DNA of 64,000 nt, taken from assembly GCA_001599355.1 (NCBI GenBank), contig BCGQ01000004.1, forward strand, positions 317,249-381,248, written 5' to 3'. The notes beneath the pieces were generated by a model. The model had not been told where the DNA came from. It was given only the letters and a program-made list of their open reading frames with translations, and did not search any database. The position numbers and the translations under genes are program-made. Of the stretch, positions 17,556 through 28,546 are shown in pieces (within the stretch, counting starts at the first letter, position 1; each line of letters begins with the position of its first letter). The DNA is from Nakazawaea peltata. Its lineage: Eukaryota > Ascomycota > Pichiomycetes > Alaninales > Pachysolenaceae.

Positions 17556-18593
17556 TTAGTGCTTCAGATTATAAGCAAGGATTTGGTTAACTGAATCAAT
17601 AATTGATTGTTCTAAAGAAATCAATTCGACACCAGCTAATTTCAAAGTGGCAGAACAGTCAAATTTATCACATTCTTCATCCAATGATTTAACTGTTTCT
17701 TCAGTGGCATTAGCAATTTTCCCTTGAAGTTCTGGGAAGTCCTTGTTGACGAGGAAAGCAAGTTTCTCATTACTGAACGAGTCTGAAGAAATGAATAATC
17801 TCTGACCAGCTAATTCGGTTTTCTGCAAAGGTAACACATGCATCTTTGCAACATCTCTAACATCAACAAACAAACCACTAACTTTTGGGAGTTCATTCTC
17901 CGGCTTACTCTTCAAAATAGCATTAGTAAATTCGGCGCTGGTATTCAAAGTTGGATTGGACAAAGAATCCTCGAACAATTGGGGACCGAAAACGTAAGGT
18001 GGATTGACTGTAGACAAAGTGAAGTTTGGCTTTTCAATCTCAACAAAGTCCCAAGCAGCTTTCTCCGCAAATGTCTTAGAGGCCAAGTAAGCATAAAATT
18101 CGTTCAAATTGGCTTCCTCATGGGTCATTGGATTCCAATCCTTCTCTGTGTAAATGTGATCTTTATCAGGGTTGCCCAATTTCAAGATGGCAGCATAAGA
18201 AGAAGTAACAACAACTGTCTTCACTTGAGGTGCATATTGCTTAATACCTTTCAACATGTTGAGAGTTCCTTCGACTGCCGGTTTCAAATAGATCTCTTCC
18301 ATATCAGTTCCCAAGCCGAATGAGAAGGGAGAAGCTGTATGCAAAACATGGTTGATCTCTGGGTGCTTCTTCAACGCTTCATCAAAAGCTCCGTCAGAAC
18401 TAATGTTCCCAACAATTTCGTAGGACAATTGTCCTTCAGGGTAAAGCTTTTTAAAGTTGGTAATCAAATCATCGCCCTTGGCTTCAGATCTAACAGTACC
18501 AATTACCTTATAACCAGACTTCAACAAGTAGTTGATGGTATGCAAAGCAATAAAGCCAGTAGCTCCAGAGATGAAAACAGTTTCGGTAGACAT
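17556..18593 (-). CDS. GRE2-like NADPH-dependent carbonyl reductase
   Basis: A 345-residue extended short-chain dehydrogenase of the dihydroflavonol-reductase-like group that includes S. cerevisiae Gre2 (methylglyoxal and isovaleraldehyde reductase). The nucleotide motif SGATGFIALHTINYLL is at about 8-23, the VLHTASPFSF loop near 80, the catalytic YLASK (Y-x-x-x-K) near 170, and NPPYVFGPQ in the substrate region. The frame extends upstream to a TTG at 18641, but the ATG at 18593 aligns with the family start. Several paralogues are usual in yeasts, so exact substrate and orthology are open. It is followed by the BET2 relic. Confidence 0.9.
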   Translation of the reverse strand: MSTETVFISGATGFIALHTINYLLKSGYKVIGTVRSEAKGDDLITNFKKLYPEGQLSYEIVGNISSDGAFDEALKKHPEINHVLHTASPFSFGLGTDMEEIYLKPAVEGTLNMLKGIKQYAPQVKTVVVTSSYAAILKLGNPDKDHIYTEKDWNPMTHEEANLNEFYAYLASKTFAEKAAWDFVEIEKPNFTLSTVNPPYVFGPQLFEDSLSNPTLNTSAEFTNAILKSKPENELPKVSGLFVDVRDVAKMHVLPLQKTELAGQRLFISSDSFSNEKLAFLVNKDFPELQGKIANATEETVKSLDEECDKFDCSATLKLAGVELISLEQSIIDSVNQILAYNLKH

Positions 18594-19383
18594 TGTATTA
18601 TTTTGATTGTAAATTAGATTGTAAGTTATTGAATGATTCAATGATGAGTTTAGAGTCCAAGAAAGAGGGTTTCTAAGGTTTAAATATGATTTGAAATCAG
18701 ACTACATTATTACTGAAGGCGATATCTCGGGTACACTTGATATAAATTGATTTCATGAAGTATACTAAGCTTACTAATTGAACCTGGTTTTAAACTAAAT
18801 CCTAATAAAATAGTTAGAGAACCAATCTGGCCTAACGCCCCTGCAAAATTTAGATTATTAATATGAAAATTCAGTAGGGATACACACGGCAGGATAAATA
18901 CCGAAGTTTCGGTAATTGTCTTCGGTTGCTAAAGATCAGATTACTAATTAGGAAATGCGCAGGAATTAGTGTAGCGTTTTGGTTACAGCCGCACCATTTG
19001 AAGTAGCAAGCGAAATACTCGCCAAGGCGGTATGTAGTTCGGATAAAGTAATTTAATTGTGTTTTTGGCTTAGTTAGAACTTTTATAGAATAAAACGGAA
19101 GAAGACGTGGAAAGAAGATATGGATAGAGAATACGGAAAGAAGTTGTTGGGATTCTAATTAGTAAGGAAGTATGGGAAGGAAGAGTGGAGGCTGTGAGTG
19201 TGGTAGAATAGAACGGCAATGAGAGAAAAGGCGAATTCGTATAATTAGGAGAAAGTTTCGGTAATATGTGAGTGGTAGACGCTAGATGGCCAATTTAGCC
19301 TTATAATCAAATATTATTCATTTGTTATAGAATTCAATACTACGGTACAAACTAAAATAGATTAGAAATTATTTTATTCATGC
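18594..19383. other. Intergenic, 790 bp
   Basis: This holds the promoter of the GRE2-like gene and the 3' flank of PRD1. A CCGAAGTTTCGG inverted repeat lies near 18900-18911. No coding sequence or RNA gene is seen. Confidence 0.5.
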
Positions 19384-21558
19384 CTAAAGTCCTAATTCTT
19401 TAAGAAAAGGTTCTACTTTTGGATTCCTCTCCAATAATGCAACAATCATATCCATGCTATCCTGCGAACCCCCCGGATACAAAATTCTATGTTTATACAA
19501 GATACCGTCTGGTTTACTTAAGGGGTTCTTCTTGAACAATGTGTAAAAAATATCAGTAGCGAAGACATCAGACCACATGTAACCGTAATACCCAGCTTCG
19601 TATCCACTCATAAGATGGCCAAATGAGGCATATCCGGTAGTCATTTCACCATCTGTGGAAACTGCTATTACCTCCTCTCTGAGTTGATTCCATTCCTGTT
19701 TTAAGTCCATTTCTACCGCATTACTTTTATCATGAAGAGTCATGTCAAATAAGCCATAAAATACTTGAGTCAAACTTGTCAATCCCACAAGTGTATGCTT
19801 AGACAGTACTAAAGAGTCGATGATTTCATCCGGCAAAGGTTGGGACTTGTGTTTGTAATGCAGAGAAAGGAATTTCAACTGGTCCTTATCCCAAGTCCAG
19901 AACTCCAATAATCGAGATGGGCATTCAACAAAGTCCCAGTCTACTGATGAAGTTCCACTAAACTTAGCATATTTAGTTGAGCCAACTAAGTGATGAATTG
20001 CATGTCCTAATTCATGGAACAAAGTGGTGACTTCATTATGTTTCAATAAAGATGGCTTCTTCTTACTTGGTTTACTGAAATTACAAACAAGAGACGTGAT
20101 TGGGTACTCTTGTGACTTACCAGACTTGACATACCCACCTCTGATTCCAAAGTTTGCTGCATGCCCATACTTCCCATCTCTAGGAAACAAATCTAAGTAC
20201 AACCAACCAAGAAAGTTCTCATTATCCCATACAGAAAGCTGTTTCACATCAGGATGCCATACAGTGTAATGTTCATCATCTTTCTTAACCTCAGCAAATC
20301 TCAAGTTGAACAAAATACCAAGTATGTCGAACATCTTATTTATGGTATGCTGCATTTCAAAGTATTCACTGATCATCTGATGGTCTATGTCATGCTTCTC
20401 TTTCAATAACAAAGTCTGGAGATAATTAGTATCCCACAGGAAAACATCCTTCACTTCCAGATCCCCTGAGAACTTTTGTTTCAAACTTAGAAGTTCTTGT
20501 TTGTCTTTGGCTCCAGATGGTCTTAACTTATCCCTCAAATCACGAAGGAATCCCCATACGGTCTCTGAAGATTTGGCCATACGGTCCTGCAAAATGTGCT
20601 GAGCAAAGGTGTCTTTCCCCAATATATGAGCCAACTCTTGTCTCAATTTGACCAGTTTCTCCATTAACTCTGCATTTTGAGGAACCTTATTCTGATCCAG
20701 AAGATATAACTTCTTACGGACATCTTCTCGGGATGCATACTTCATAACAGGGAAATAGTCTGGATATTTCATTGTCACCTTATATTTAGCACCAGGTCTA
20801 GCACTTTCTTCCTTATTCTCTACGATTTCTAAACCTTCCAAGACACTATCAGGCACCCCCTCTAATTCTTCCTTAGATAACAAGAGGAAATCAGTCTGTT
20901 CCCCCAAATTCTTATCGAACTCATTCTCAAGTCGTGAGAGCTCATTCCTAATCTCCTTCAATCTCGAACGATGTTGAGGCTCCAATTCCATTCCATTTAG
21001 TTCGAATTCATGCAATATTTTGTTAATATACCTTTGAGTCTGTGAGTCGAGATTTTTAAACGAGCCATCTTGCTCCATTTTTGATTTTAAATTCACAAAT
21101 GCTTTATATACATCTTCTCTTTGACCCATCTCGACCAGATGCTCATCTAGAATAATGGACACCTCAGATGACGCATCCCTAATTTCCTTATTAGGAGAAA
21201 CATGCTGATAAAATGATATTTGATTCACTTTATACGACTTGTCGTTAGCAAAGGCCGCATAAGGTTTGAATACATTGTTTAAGGAGATATCTTGTGGTTT
21301 TAGAGACCCAATCTTGTCGAAAATTTCAATCTCTTGCTTAATTATCAGCTGAGCCTCGTTTTGTAACTCATTTGCTGTATGATTCCAAGATGTCGGAGCA
21401 AGAATTTGCTCCAAGTTCATCTGCCGATGAAGTAGGCCCATAGGCTCTTCTTCCTGCAGGTAACGCAAGATAAACTGGATCCAAACGGCGCAGGCGAGGA
21501 TGGCGAAAACAGCACTAAACTGTATAACCCTCTTACTAGGGAACGGACCGAAGTTCAT
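19384..21558 (-). CDS. PRD1: M3-family oligopeptidase (saccharolysin-like)
   Basis: A 724-residue zinc metallopeptidase of family M3 (thimet oligopeptidase/Prd1), which degrades short peptides. The zinc motif HELGH is at residues 515-519 (TTLFHELGHAIHH), with the downstream glutamate in DFVECPSRLLEFW; GYYGYMWSDVFATD near the C-terminus is also family-typical. Unlike the soluble or mitochondrial S. cerevisiae enzyme, this one begins with a basic residue pair and a hydrophobic helix at about 11-31 (VIQFSAVFAILACAVWIQFIL), a likely signal anchor, so it may be membrane-tethered. PRD1 adjoins MIC10 in S. cerevisiae (YCL057W, YCL057C-A); here 7.3 kb separates them. Confidence 0.92.
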   Translation of the reverse strand: MNFGPFPSKRVIQFSAVFAILACAVWIQFILRYLQEEEPMGLLHRQMNLEQILAPTSWNHTANELQNEAQLIIKQEIEIFDKIGSLKPQDISLNNVFKPYAAFANDKSYKVNQISFYQHVSPNKEIRDASSEVSIILDEHLVEMGQREDVYKAFVNLKSKMEQDGSFKNLDSQTQRYINKILHEFELNGMELEPQHRSRLKEIRNELSRLENEFDKNLGEQTDFLLLSKEELEGVPDSVLEGLEIVENKEESARPGAKYKVTMKYPDYFPVMKYASREDVRKKLYLLDQNKVPQNAELMEKLVKLRQELAHILGKDTFAQHILQDRMAKSSETVWGFLRDLRDKLRPSGAKDKQELLSLKQKFSGDLEVKDVFLWDTNYLQTLLLKEKHDIDHQMISEYFEMQHTINKMFDILGILFNLRFAEVKKDDEHYTVWHPDVKQLSVWDNENFLGWLYLDLFPRDGKYGHAANFGIRGGYVKSGKSQEYPITSLVCNFSKPSKKKPSLLKHNEVTTLFHELGHAIHHLVGSTKYAKFSGTSSVDWDFVECPSRLLEFWTWDKDQLKFLSLHYKHKSQPLPDEIIDSLVLSKHTLVGLTSLTQVFYGLFDMTLHDKSNAVEMDLKQEWNQLREEVIAVSTDGEMTTGYASFGHLMSGYEAGYYGYMWSDVFATDIFYTLFKKNPLSKPDGILYKHRILYPGGSQDSMDMIVALLERNPKVEPFLKELGL

Positions 21559-22179
21559 TCTTGCACTGAATGTCTCTACAACTACAACTCGACCGAAACC
21601 AGGCTTATATATATATAGACTCTTGTCCTCGTATTAGTCAGTATTGGGAGAGCTGCAGCAATTGTACAGAGCGAAGCTTGTTTGTTCTTTTTCGCTTTCT
21701 GTGTGGTCTGGCATTGTTCTACCTTGGCAAACAAAGATAAGCCATGACGAAAGAACAACTTACATCAAATATATACAAGGGATCAGCTGTCTACTAAGGT
21801 CTAAATAAGGATCGAATGGCTTCGAAAATCCTGGAAAATCTTTTTAATGTAAGCTCTCTCTTTTGGTATGACATAGTGAGCATTTAATTGGATGTTCTCT
21901 GACGCCTCGAAATCTGTCAGCTCTACAATAAAGCGCATTTTTCTTAACACGAAGAAAATAGAAATAACCAGTGCATTTGGTGCGCATCCGATTACCGCAA
22001 AGCCTCAATCGTATCGAAAATCTCTACAGTAACACCATTTTTAAGGATCCTCGGGAAAGATCTATTTCCCAAGTCAAATTGTACACTGTTATCAGTGTAT
22101 ATCCCATTAAACTAAACCCTTTATATAAAACTAAACACCTAGTGAATATCAAAAGAAAAAAAAGAACAATTCTAAGTCA
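21559..22179. other. Intergenic, 621 bp
   Basis: This is the PRD1 promoter side and the 3' flank of the serine-rich gene. It includes a (TA)n tract near 21606-21620. A short open frame at 21971-22183 has no supporting feature. Confidence 0.5.
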
Positions 22180-23370
22180 TTAAATACACCAGTCATCAAC
22201 GCTCACTTCCTGACCTTCATTTTGAGGGACTTTTTCTAAAATACTGATGGCCATTGCATCTGCAAGGTCATTCTCGTTTTGGATCTCCGATCTATGGGAA
22301 TCCAGGCTCAGGAAGTCATGATTAGGCAATTGAGATGGTGGTTGTACAAGTGTGGGCAACAGTTGTGGTGCCATACCTGTAGAAGCAGAAGCTTTTGTAG
22401 GGGAGACAGAGTTTTCACCAACTGTCTCTATTTCATTAATTGGGGTGATCTTACCAGAAGACGATGAAATCATAAGTGGTGTGGAGCTTGGTCCTGAAAA
22501 CGACGACGATGTCGAAGCCGTTACAGGTGAGTAGCTCATGATCGGTAAACTGCTTTGTGATGCAATAGACGATCTTAACGTGGAATGCAGGCGAGATCTG
22601 CCTGAAGAAATACTCGTCCCTGCTGGCAGAGACAGAGTAGAAGAACATGAATTCTGTCTGAGCAGCCATGATTCGTTATTTGAGCTCTGATTGAGAATAT
22701 GTTGAGCATGATTATAAGGAGCTTGTTGTTGTACCTGTTGCTCAGTGTATAATGGTGAGAATAATTGCTCTGCAATTGGGGTAAATTCTGGTGAAAGATC
22801 CTCAGAATTGCATGGGGGCTGTCCCTCTGTTGGTCTAGGAGGTAACAAGTCTTTAGAAGGTTGTGGTACAGACAGAACTGGTTGATGTAATTCTTGATAT
22901 TCTTGTAATCCTTCACCATGCTCAAAATGAGAGAGATGTGATTCTTCAGGTGACACAAGAATAGTTGTATCAGTAGTCTCACGAATCGAACTATTATGTG
23001 AAACAAAAGATCTCGTACTCGACATCACACTATGACTTCTGGACAATCCTCCCAGAAGCTCCGATATAGAGCCGCTGCCACTTCCTGGATTCAACCCAGA
23101 CAGTACGACTATTCCTGAACCTGAGTGAATGCTATTGGTCTGGGAGAAATTCCGCTTCCTTGTGGCCGAGATATTCTCGTATTTAACACCAAATTGTACC
23201 CCACTGTTACTGTAGTCATCATCTGTAATGGTAGTATTACTACTGCTAGTATTAATATCACTGAAGGAGCTCTTCGGGACGTCAGTAGGTGATATTGACT
23301 CGTTGCTGGAAGATAATTTCCTGTTTATTGTTGATTTCACCCTTATAAGGGACTTCTTAATGGTAGACAT
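22180..23370 (-). CDS. Serine/glutamine-rich low-complexity protein
   Basis: A 396-residue protein dominated by Ser, Thr, Pro and Gln. It has a basic N-terminus (IKKSLIRVKSTINRKLSSS), repeated Ser runs, a Gln stretch near 210-220 (EQQVQQQAP), several SP/TP sites and a short acidic, Trp-containing C-terminus (QEVSVDDWCI). I recognise no domain. The length, ATG start and uninterrupted frame support a real, probably disordered regulatory protein. The C-terminal element (DLADAMAISILEKV...DDWCI) is the only part that looks conserved in style. It lies between PRD1 and the gene desert and is not part of the S. cerevisiae PRD1-MIC10 order. Confidence 0.65.
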   Translation of the reverse strand: MSTIKKSLIRVKSTINRKLSSSNESISPTDVPKSSFSDINTSSSNTTITDDDYSNSGVQFGVKYENISATRKRNFSQTNSIHSGSGIVVLSGLNPGSGSGSISELLGGLSRSHSVMSSTRSFVSHNSSIRETTDTTILVSPEESHLSHFEHGEGLQEYQELHQPVLSVPQPSKDLLPPRPTEGQPPCNSEDLSPEFTPIAEQLFSPLYTEQQVQQQAPYNHAQHILNQSSNNESWLLRQNSCSSTLSLPAGTSISSGRSRLHSTLRSSIASQSSLPIMSYSPVTASTSSSFSGPSSTPLMISSSSGKITPINEIETVGENSVSPTKASASTGMAPQLLPTLVQPPSQLPNHDFLSLDSHRSEIQNENDLADAMAISILEKVPQNEGQEVSVDDWCI

Positions 23371-26300
23371 CGCTCATATGGCCATCTAGTGGTCCAATGA
23401 GTTTCTTCAATATATGTTGTAAATGAGTAGTGCGATAGATCTTAGTGTGAGCAGCTTAGTAAGAGATCGCACACACTAAAAAATAAAGTTCGAAAATTTT
23501 TCACAGCAAATAATATAGGGATGAGGTCTCCGGGGTATATAAGGGAGATATCAATGGGTGTGGATGGTAGTGGAGTTTTGAATTATCGCAATATATATAT
23601 ATAATGTAATAGATATATGTTGTCGATGGCGGGGTGAAAAAATTGAGAGGAAGGAATATTCAAGTTATATATTAGCTACCGGTTGGCCGTTCGAGTTAAA
23701 ATAAGAAGCGTATGGGCATTTTCCAAATCAAGTATTTTGTGCATAGTTGAAGAGGAGAATACCAAGCAGCAGCAAAAGCAGAAGTAGCTAGTAACAACCT
23801 ATTAATTTATGACTGCTTATTTGCCTCCTACCTTGCCTCTAAGGCAGAAAAGAATCAATATTTGCCCTTATTTCCTTATGTAAGCTGTGCTTAAGCTACT
23901 CTTATGATCAAGTTGGTCTAGTTTTCATGTCCGTTAAACAATGCCTCGTTTTATTTCTCACCAAATTAAGGTTTTTTTCCTGCCTTAAAACAGCGTTTAA
24001 TACAACCAAATCCCATGCAATTGCCTGATTCTCATCAGGCTTGACGCACAAATAGTATAGACCTTTGCCTTTGAGACTCGAAAAATTTTTCACACCGTGC
24101 ATAAAAGGGCAGAAAAGAAATATTTACATATTTTTTCGTAAAAATAACCACTACAAGTAGGCTTACCAGTTGAGCGGGACTTACGCGATCATGATCTAGA
24201 TGCTAGGCAGGGATGAACCTACGTAGCATATGTGTCCTCTTGTTGCTACCTACGAGGTAAGTGTCATTCGTAATTCCTGTGGGCCCTGGACCTTGGCAAC
24301 TATTTAGACTTTGGATCTCTGATCATAATTGATGCATACCTTTCCGCGGGGCAATTAAAGTTTTCAAAACGCTCCGCCGTTATGCTTGATCTTGAATTCT
24401 GATCTCCGGCCCTAGGGGTCTGTTCTCCTAACCCGCGGTTGCAGGGTTGGAGAGTTGGTTTGCTCAATTCTACACTCCAATTACTCTTTTGTTTCTTTGC
24501 ACTTACTAGTTAACATATGGCTTTTTCAGTCCTAATACATATTTTTTCTTAAAAAAATGTGCCCTATTCGCTTTGCATTTCGCCTTATTTGTTTATTGCA
24601 AGATTTATTGTTGTTTACCCAGTTAGGTCGAGACTTTTGGGGTTTTGTAAGAACGAAGGACCTACGGAATAAGAGACAATCCCTAACGGAGAAACAAGCG
24701 GTTTGTTCTACTATCCCTGTAACCTATTGTCTACCAAGTTTTTCTTATATGGTGCACAACAGTCTGGAACCTTAACTAACGTTCTGGAATCTAAACTTCT
24801 TAAATGTGACTCAAAAGGGGTTTCTCCTCGATCGACGGGGTCTCAGATTAGGGACATGATTAAGACTCTGAATAACCGAGATAGGAATCGAGATTCAACT
24901 TGGAGCACAATCCCAAGTAGTCTCGGTGGAGTGTTGTCTCTGAGGGCAAGACTTATGAGACTTGGTGTAAGGCCTAGAACTTTTTTCTCTCTTTTCTGTA
25001 TATGCTGCATCTTATGTGCCCTTTATGTTTGAGACGGCGTATGCTAATTAACGAGGTATTGTTAAAACTTGTTCATTCATCTTATATATGCAGCTTTCTT
25101 GAGAGCATAAATCCGTAAAGTGAACATAGGACTGGAGCTGCTTTATGAGAGTTAAGTGGAAGCAAGCAAACAGTCTACAGCATGTAGTAGGCAGAATGAT
25201 CGCAATACAGCAGCATATAGTCTCCGCTTCAAAGCCTTCGTAAACGAGACTGCACCGCAGCCTGAGGGAATAGTAGCGATAAATAAAAGTGGAAGCCAGT
25301 TTCCCTAATGTACGGGGTGTATAAGGTAAGTAAATTTTACTCTCTCTGCTTTCAGATTTAGGCTTATTGAAATTGGTTCAGGCTTGAGGTTTTAGAAATG
25401 GGCAGTATGCAAGCCCCCATGTCTTTAGAAGGCTCTACCTTCTACGGTGCCACCCATCGAAGCTAATTGCAGTCCCTTTATAGAAGGCTTTTACTTACGT
25501 GAAGCTGCAAGTCTGCTGAGGTATGTCTATCAAGAGTATAGGCAAGTAATTAACTTTCCGCTTAAGGTAATTTTTGTTTTGAGATGTCTCAGATTGTACT
25601 CTAATAATGAAATGAACAGAGTGTAATGCCTCTTTCTGTCATCATCTTTATAGGATCATACCTGGATCTAAGACACCTCTCTTATTCCTTCCACATAACT
25701 TTTTTCTTTGGTTGAGAAATATGTTTTTATGTGCCCCTTCTTAAAATGACGACTTCTACCAATATAGCATAATAGCCAAATCCTCAAAAGTAAGCTATAG
25801 GATGTAGTCAATAGAATAGTAGACCGTTATCTTGTTCGCTTTGAGATAATGTACTACTTTGCAGAATCTACAGATAGAATTTTAGCCGTCCTAACATAAA
25901 GAACATATGACTTCTCCAGTTTCATCTGTCGGTCTCCATTTCATGTCTAATTTGACCGAGATGAGGACTTGCTTGAATAGAGGTTACTCCTTTTTCCTTT
26001 ATTAGTCCCCCTCCCTCAGCGTTTTACAAACATTCTTGTCCACCTCTAATTTCCAAATGGTCTAAGATTTAACCTTTTCTTTATGATATTTAGTAAAATG
26101 CTAATCTATAGGAGGAGAGGGTTTGAGTAGACCCTGTCAAGATAGAGGCTTATGCGATGGGGTCTTCGTAGTATTCAGCTGTATCTGACAATGTAGTGAT
26201 ATCAAGAGACCTTTGGTGAATCTATTTCTGTTTAAAGTAATCCAAATATAGAGGATATGGAGAAGACAATTTGAACTTCTAATTTATCTAATATATTTTA

Positions 26301-26929
26301 TTTATGGTATTTTCTCCAGTGCTTATGGGAGATGTCATTGTACCGAATCTCAATAAGAGTTAAACTATAAAAGGATAGTTGGATTAGTTCAATAAATGAC
26401 TATACAACAATATTGATAGGCCTACGATAGAAGAACGCGAATTTAGTCCCTAACGATATTTAAATATTACAAGACTCTACCTTCCCATCACTCAAGATTA
26501 CTCCACATAATATTGATAAGAATTGTTATCACGATGCTAAGCCGAAAGCAGACCCTGAATGTATAGTTAGCCCAATTAACCAGATCAGAGCTACAGGTCA
26601 GCTGAGATGCACCACTGACGATAATCGGATACCTGCCTCTTGAATTCAATACTCTGCCGCCCCACATATCCGGCGAGCACCTTCCAAATAATCAAATTCC
26701 TATTGTTTTCATTTTCCCTTATCGTACTAAAAGGGAAGTAGGGTGGGATTACAAATTGTGTCAAGAGAAGGTCGATCCATTTTTTCCCCATTCAAAGCAC
26801 AGTTAAGGAACAGACATATTTGTTAGACGCACACGAAAACCCGACAGCCGTCTCACGGGGAACTTGGATTTGAATATAAATTGGGGCATTGGGCCCCGAC
26901 CTTGGAACTGATAATTTACTAGGATAAAG
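23371..26929. other. 3.6-kb gene desert (candidate centromere)
   Basis: The longest gene-free stretch in the window. No open frame exceeds about 110 codons and none resembles a known protein; I saw no tRNA, no intron-exon structure and no recognisable terminal repeats. Base composition is not strongly AT-rich and the sequence looks non-repetitive by eye; only short words recur, such as TATGTGCCC-like words near 24556, 25013 and 25725. Regional centromeres in several yeasts are gene-free stretches of a few kb flanked by ordinary genes, so this is a candidate, but there is no direct sequence proof. Alternatives are a decayed insertion or a subtly coding region. Confidence 0.4.
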
Positions 26930-28546
26930 ATGAGCAACGAAGAAAGTGAAAAGACCGAAGCTGTAACCACCATGGTTAAAGATGAGACGGTAGAACAAAT
27001 ATACTCCCCAGACTCTGAACCTGCCAATGATAGTAAGGCTCGGATGAGTGATATCAAGGTGCCATGGGATGTGAAAAAGAGCCTTTTTTTCTCTATGGAG
27101 AAACCAAGGGAAACTGAAGAGGAAGCCCTGAGAAAGAAGACCAAATTCTTTTTCTGGAACCCCCCAGGAAGATCCAAATTCGAAAAGATGTTGGTCTTCA
27201 AATTGGACTGTGTCATCTTGACATACACCTGTTTAACATTTTTTGTCAAATTTTTAGATAGTTCCAATTTGACATATCTGTATGTTTCAGGGTTGAAGGA
27301 GGAATACCACATGCATGGTGGTCAATTGAACGCCATTTCTACTGGATATGGTATTGCGTATGCATTATGTGGTCTTCCAAGTACTCTTTTGATGACTAGA
27401 ATTAAACCACATATTTTGTTACCCTCTTTTGAATTTTTGTGGGGATTTGTTTGTTTGATGGTTATTGCAACCAGTAATTACCAAGGGTTATTCCTGCTGA
27501 AGGTTATCCAGGGAGCCATTGCTGGTATTTCCTTCCCATCTATTCATTATATTTTGGGATCTTGGTATACTGAGGAGGAATTGAACAAAAGAACCTCAAT
27601 TTTCATCGCTTCTGGTAGTTTGGGATCAATGTTTGGGGGTTACATCCAATCTGGAATTTATGACTCTCTTAATGGTAAGGGGGGTTTAGCCTCTTGGAAA
27701 TGGACTTTTGTTATTGATTTTTTGGTCACCGTACCTGTTGCTGTCATGGGATTCTTCTTTTTGCCAGACACTCCTAGTGAGCTGAAACCCAAGTTCTTCC
27801 TCTCACAGGAGGAGATTGACTTCTGTAGAAAGAGAATCGAATTCAACAAGAATATTGAAGAAGAGAACAAATTTGACTTTTCTATTTTGAAGAGAGTTTT
27901 CACCTCGTGGCAATTCTACGTCTTTCCAGTCCTGTACATGATGAACCAAATTGGTGAATATGTCAGTTCTTACTGGAGTGTCGTCTTATCTGACGAAGGT
28001 TATTCTGTACAACAGGCTGACAATTATCCTACAATTGTTAGTGCCGTCAATGTTCTTACCGGTGTAATTGCCGGCTGGTATTGTGATATAAGAGGTAACA
28101 GATGGGAAATTTATACTATTATGAATCTTTTCTGGATTTTCACCATTTCGGTGATTGTTGCCTGGGATGTCCCAAGAGCATTGTTATTCTTTTCTTACTG
28201 TTGTTCTAACTTGAGTGGTGTCGGATCAACTGTGACTGTTCTGTGGGGTAACGAATTAACACAAGAAGACAGACAATTGAGAGCATTTATTTTGGGATCA
28301 TTGAATGTGTTCTATCTTGTTCTTAACTCACCTTTGAACAATACTGTCTGGAATACTAAGTATTCCCCTAGATACTACAAAGGTAATTTGAGTTGTCTCA
28401 TTATTCAAGTGATGAGTACCGTATTCTGTGGAGTTATCGTTGCCTTTGACAGGTATCAAAGAAGAAAGAGAGCTTACATTGCAGATGTTGTTAAGTCTTC
28501 GGGAAACTTGTACTATTCAGCATCCAAGTCAACTTCCAAGGCCTGA
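26930..28546 (+). CDS. MFS permease, allantoate/vitamin (ACS/DAL5-like) family
   Basis: A 538-residue major facilitator with 12 predicted membrane segments and a long acidic N-terminal tail (about 85 residues). The FFWNPPGRSKFEKMLVFKLD lead-in, LDSSNLTYLYVSGLKE (segment 1 to 2 loop), GYGIAYALCGLPSTLL and LPDTPSELKPKFFLSQEE central loop place it in the anion:cation symporter family with Dal5, Fen2 (pantothenate), Vht1 (biotin) and related carriers. The YVSGMKE-type loop is shared with Fen2 and Vht1, making a vitamin or organic-anion substrate plausible, but the substrate cannot be read from sequence. It sits between the desert and MIC10. Confidence 0.9.
   Translation: MSNEESEKTEAVTTMVKDETVEQIYSPDSEPANDSKARMSDIKVPWDVKKSLFFSMEKPRETEEEALRKKTKFFFWNPPGRSKFEKMLVFKLDCVILTYTCLTFFVKFLDSSNLTYLYVSGLKEEYHMHGGQLNAISTGYGIAYALCGLPSTLLMTRIKPHILLPSFEFLWGFVCLMVIATSNYQGLFLLKVIQGAIAGISFPSIHYILGSWYTEEELNKRTSIFIASGSLGSMFGGYIQSGIYDSLNGKGGLASWKWTFVIDFLVTVPVAVMGFFFLPDTPSELKPKFFLSQEEIDFCRKRIEFNKNIEEENKFDFSILKRVFTSWQFYVFPVLYMMNQIGEYVSSYWSVVLSDEGYSVQQADNYPTIVSAVNVLTGVIAGWYCDIRGNRWEIYTIMNLFWIFTISVIVAWDVPRALLFFSYCCSNLSGVGSTVTVLWGNELTQEDRQLRAFILGSLNVFYLVLNSPLNNTVWNTKYSPRYYKGNLSCLIIQVMSTVFCGVIVAFDRYQRRKRAYIADVVKSSGNLYYSASKSTSKA

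Noticed and set aside
24703-25032. 109-codon open frame in the desert
   Set aside because: No domain, and Cys/Leu/Arg composition of random sequence; not proposed as a gene.
23371-26929. Decayed retroelement in the desert
   Set aside because: I looked for terminal repeats, polyprotein-like frames and a primer site and recognised none. The region is left unexplained.
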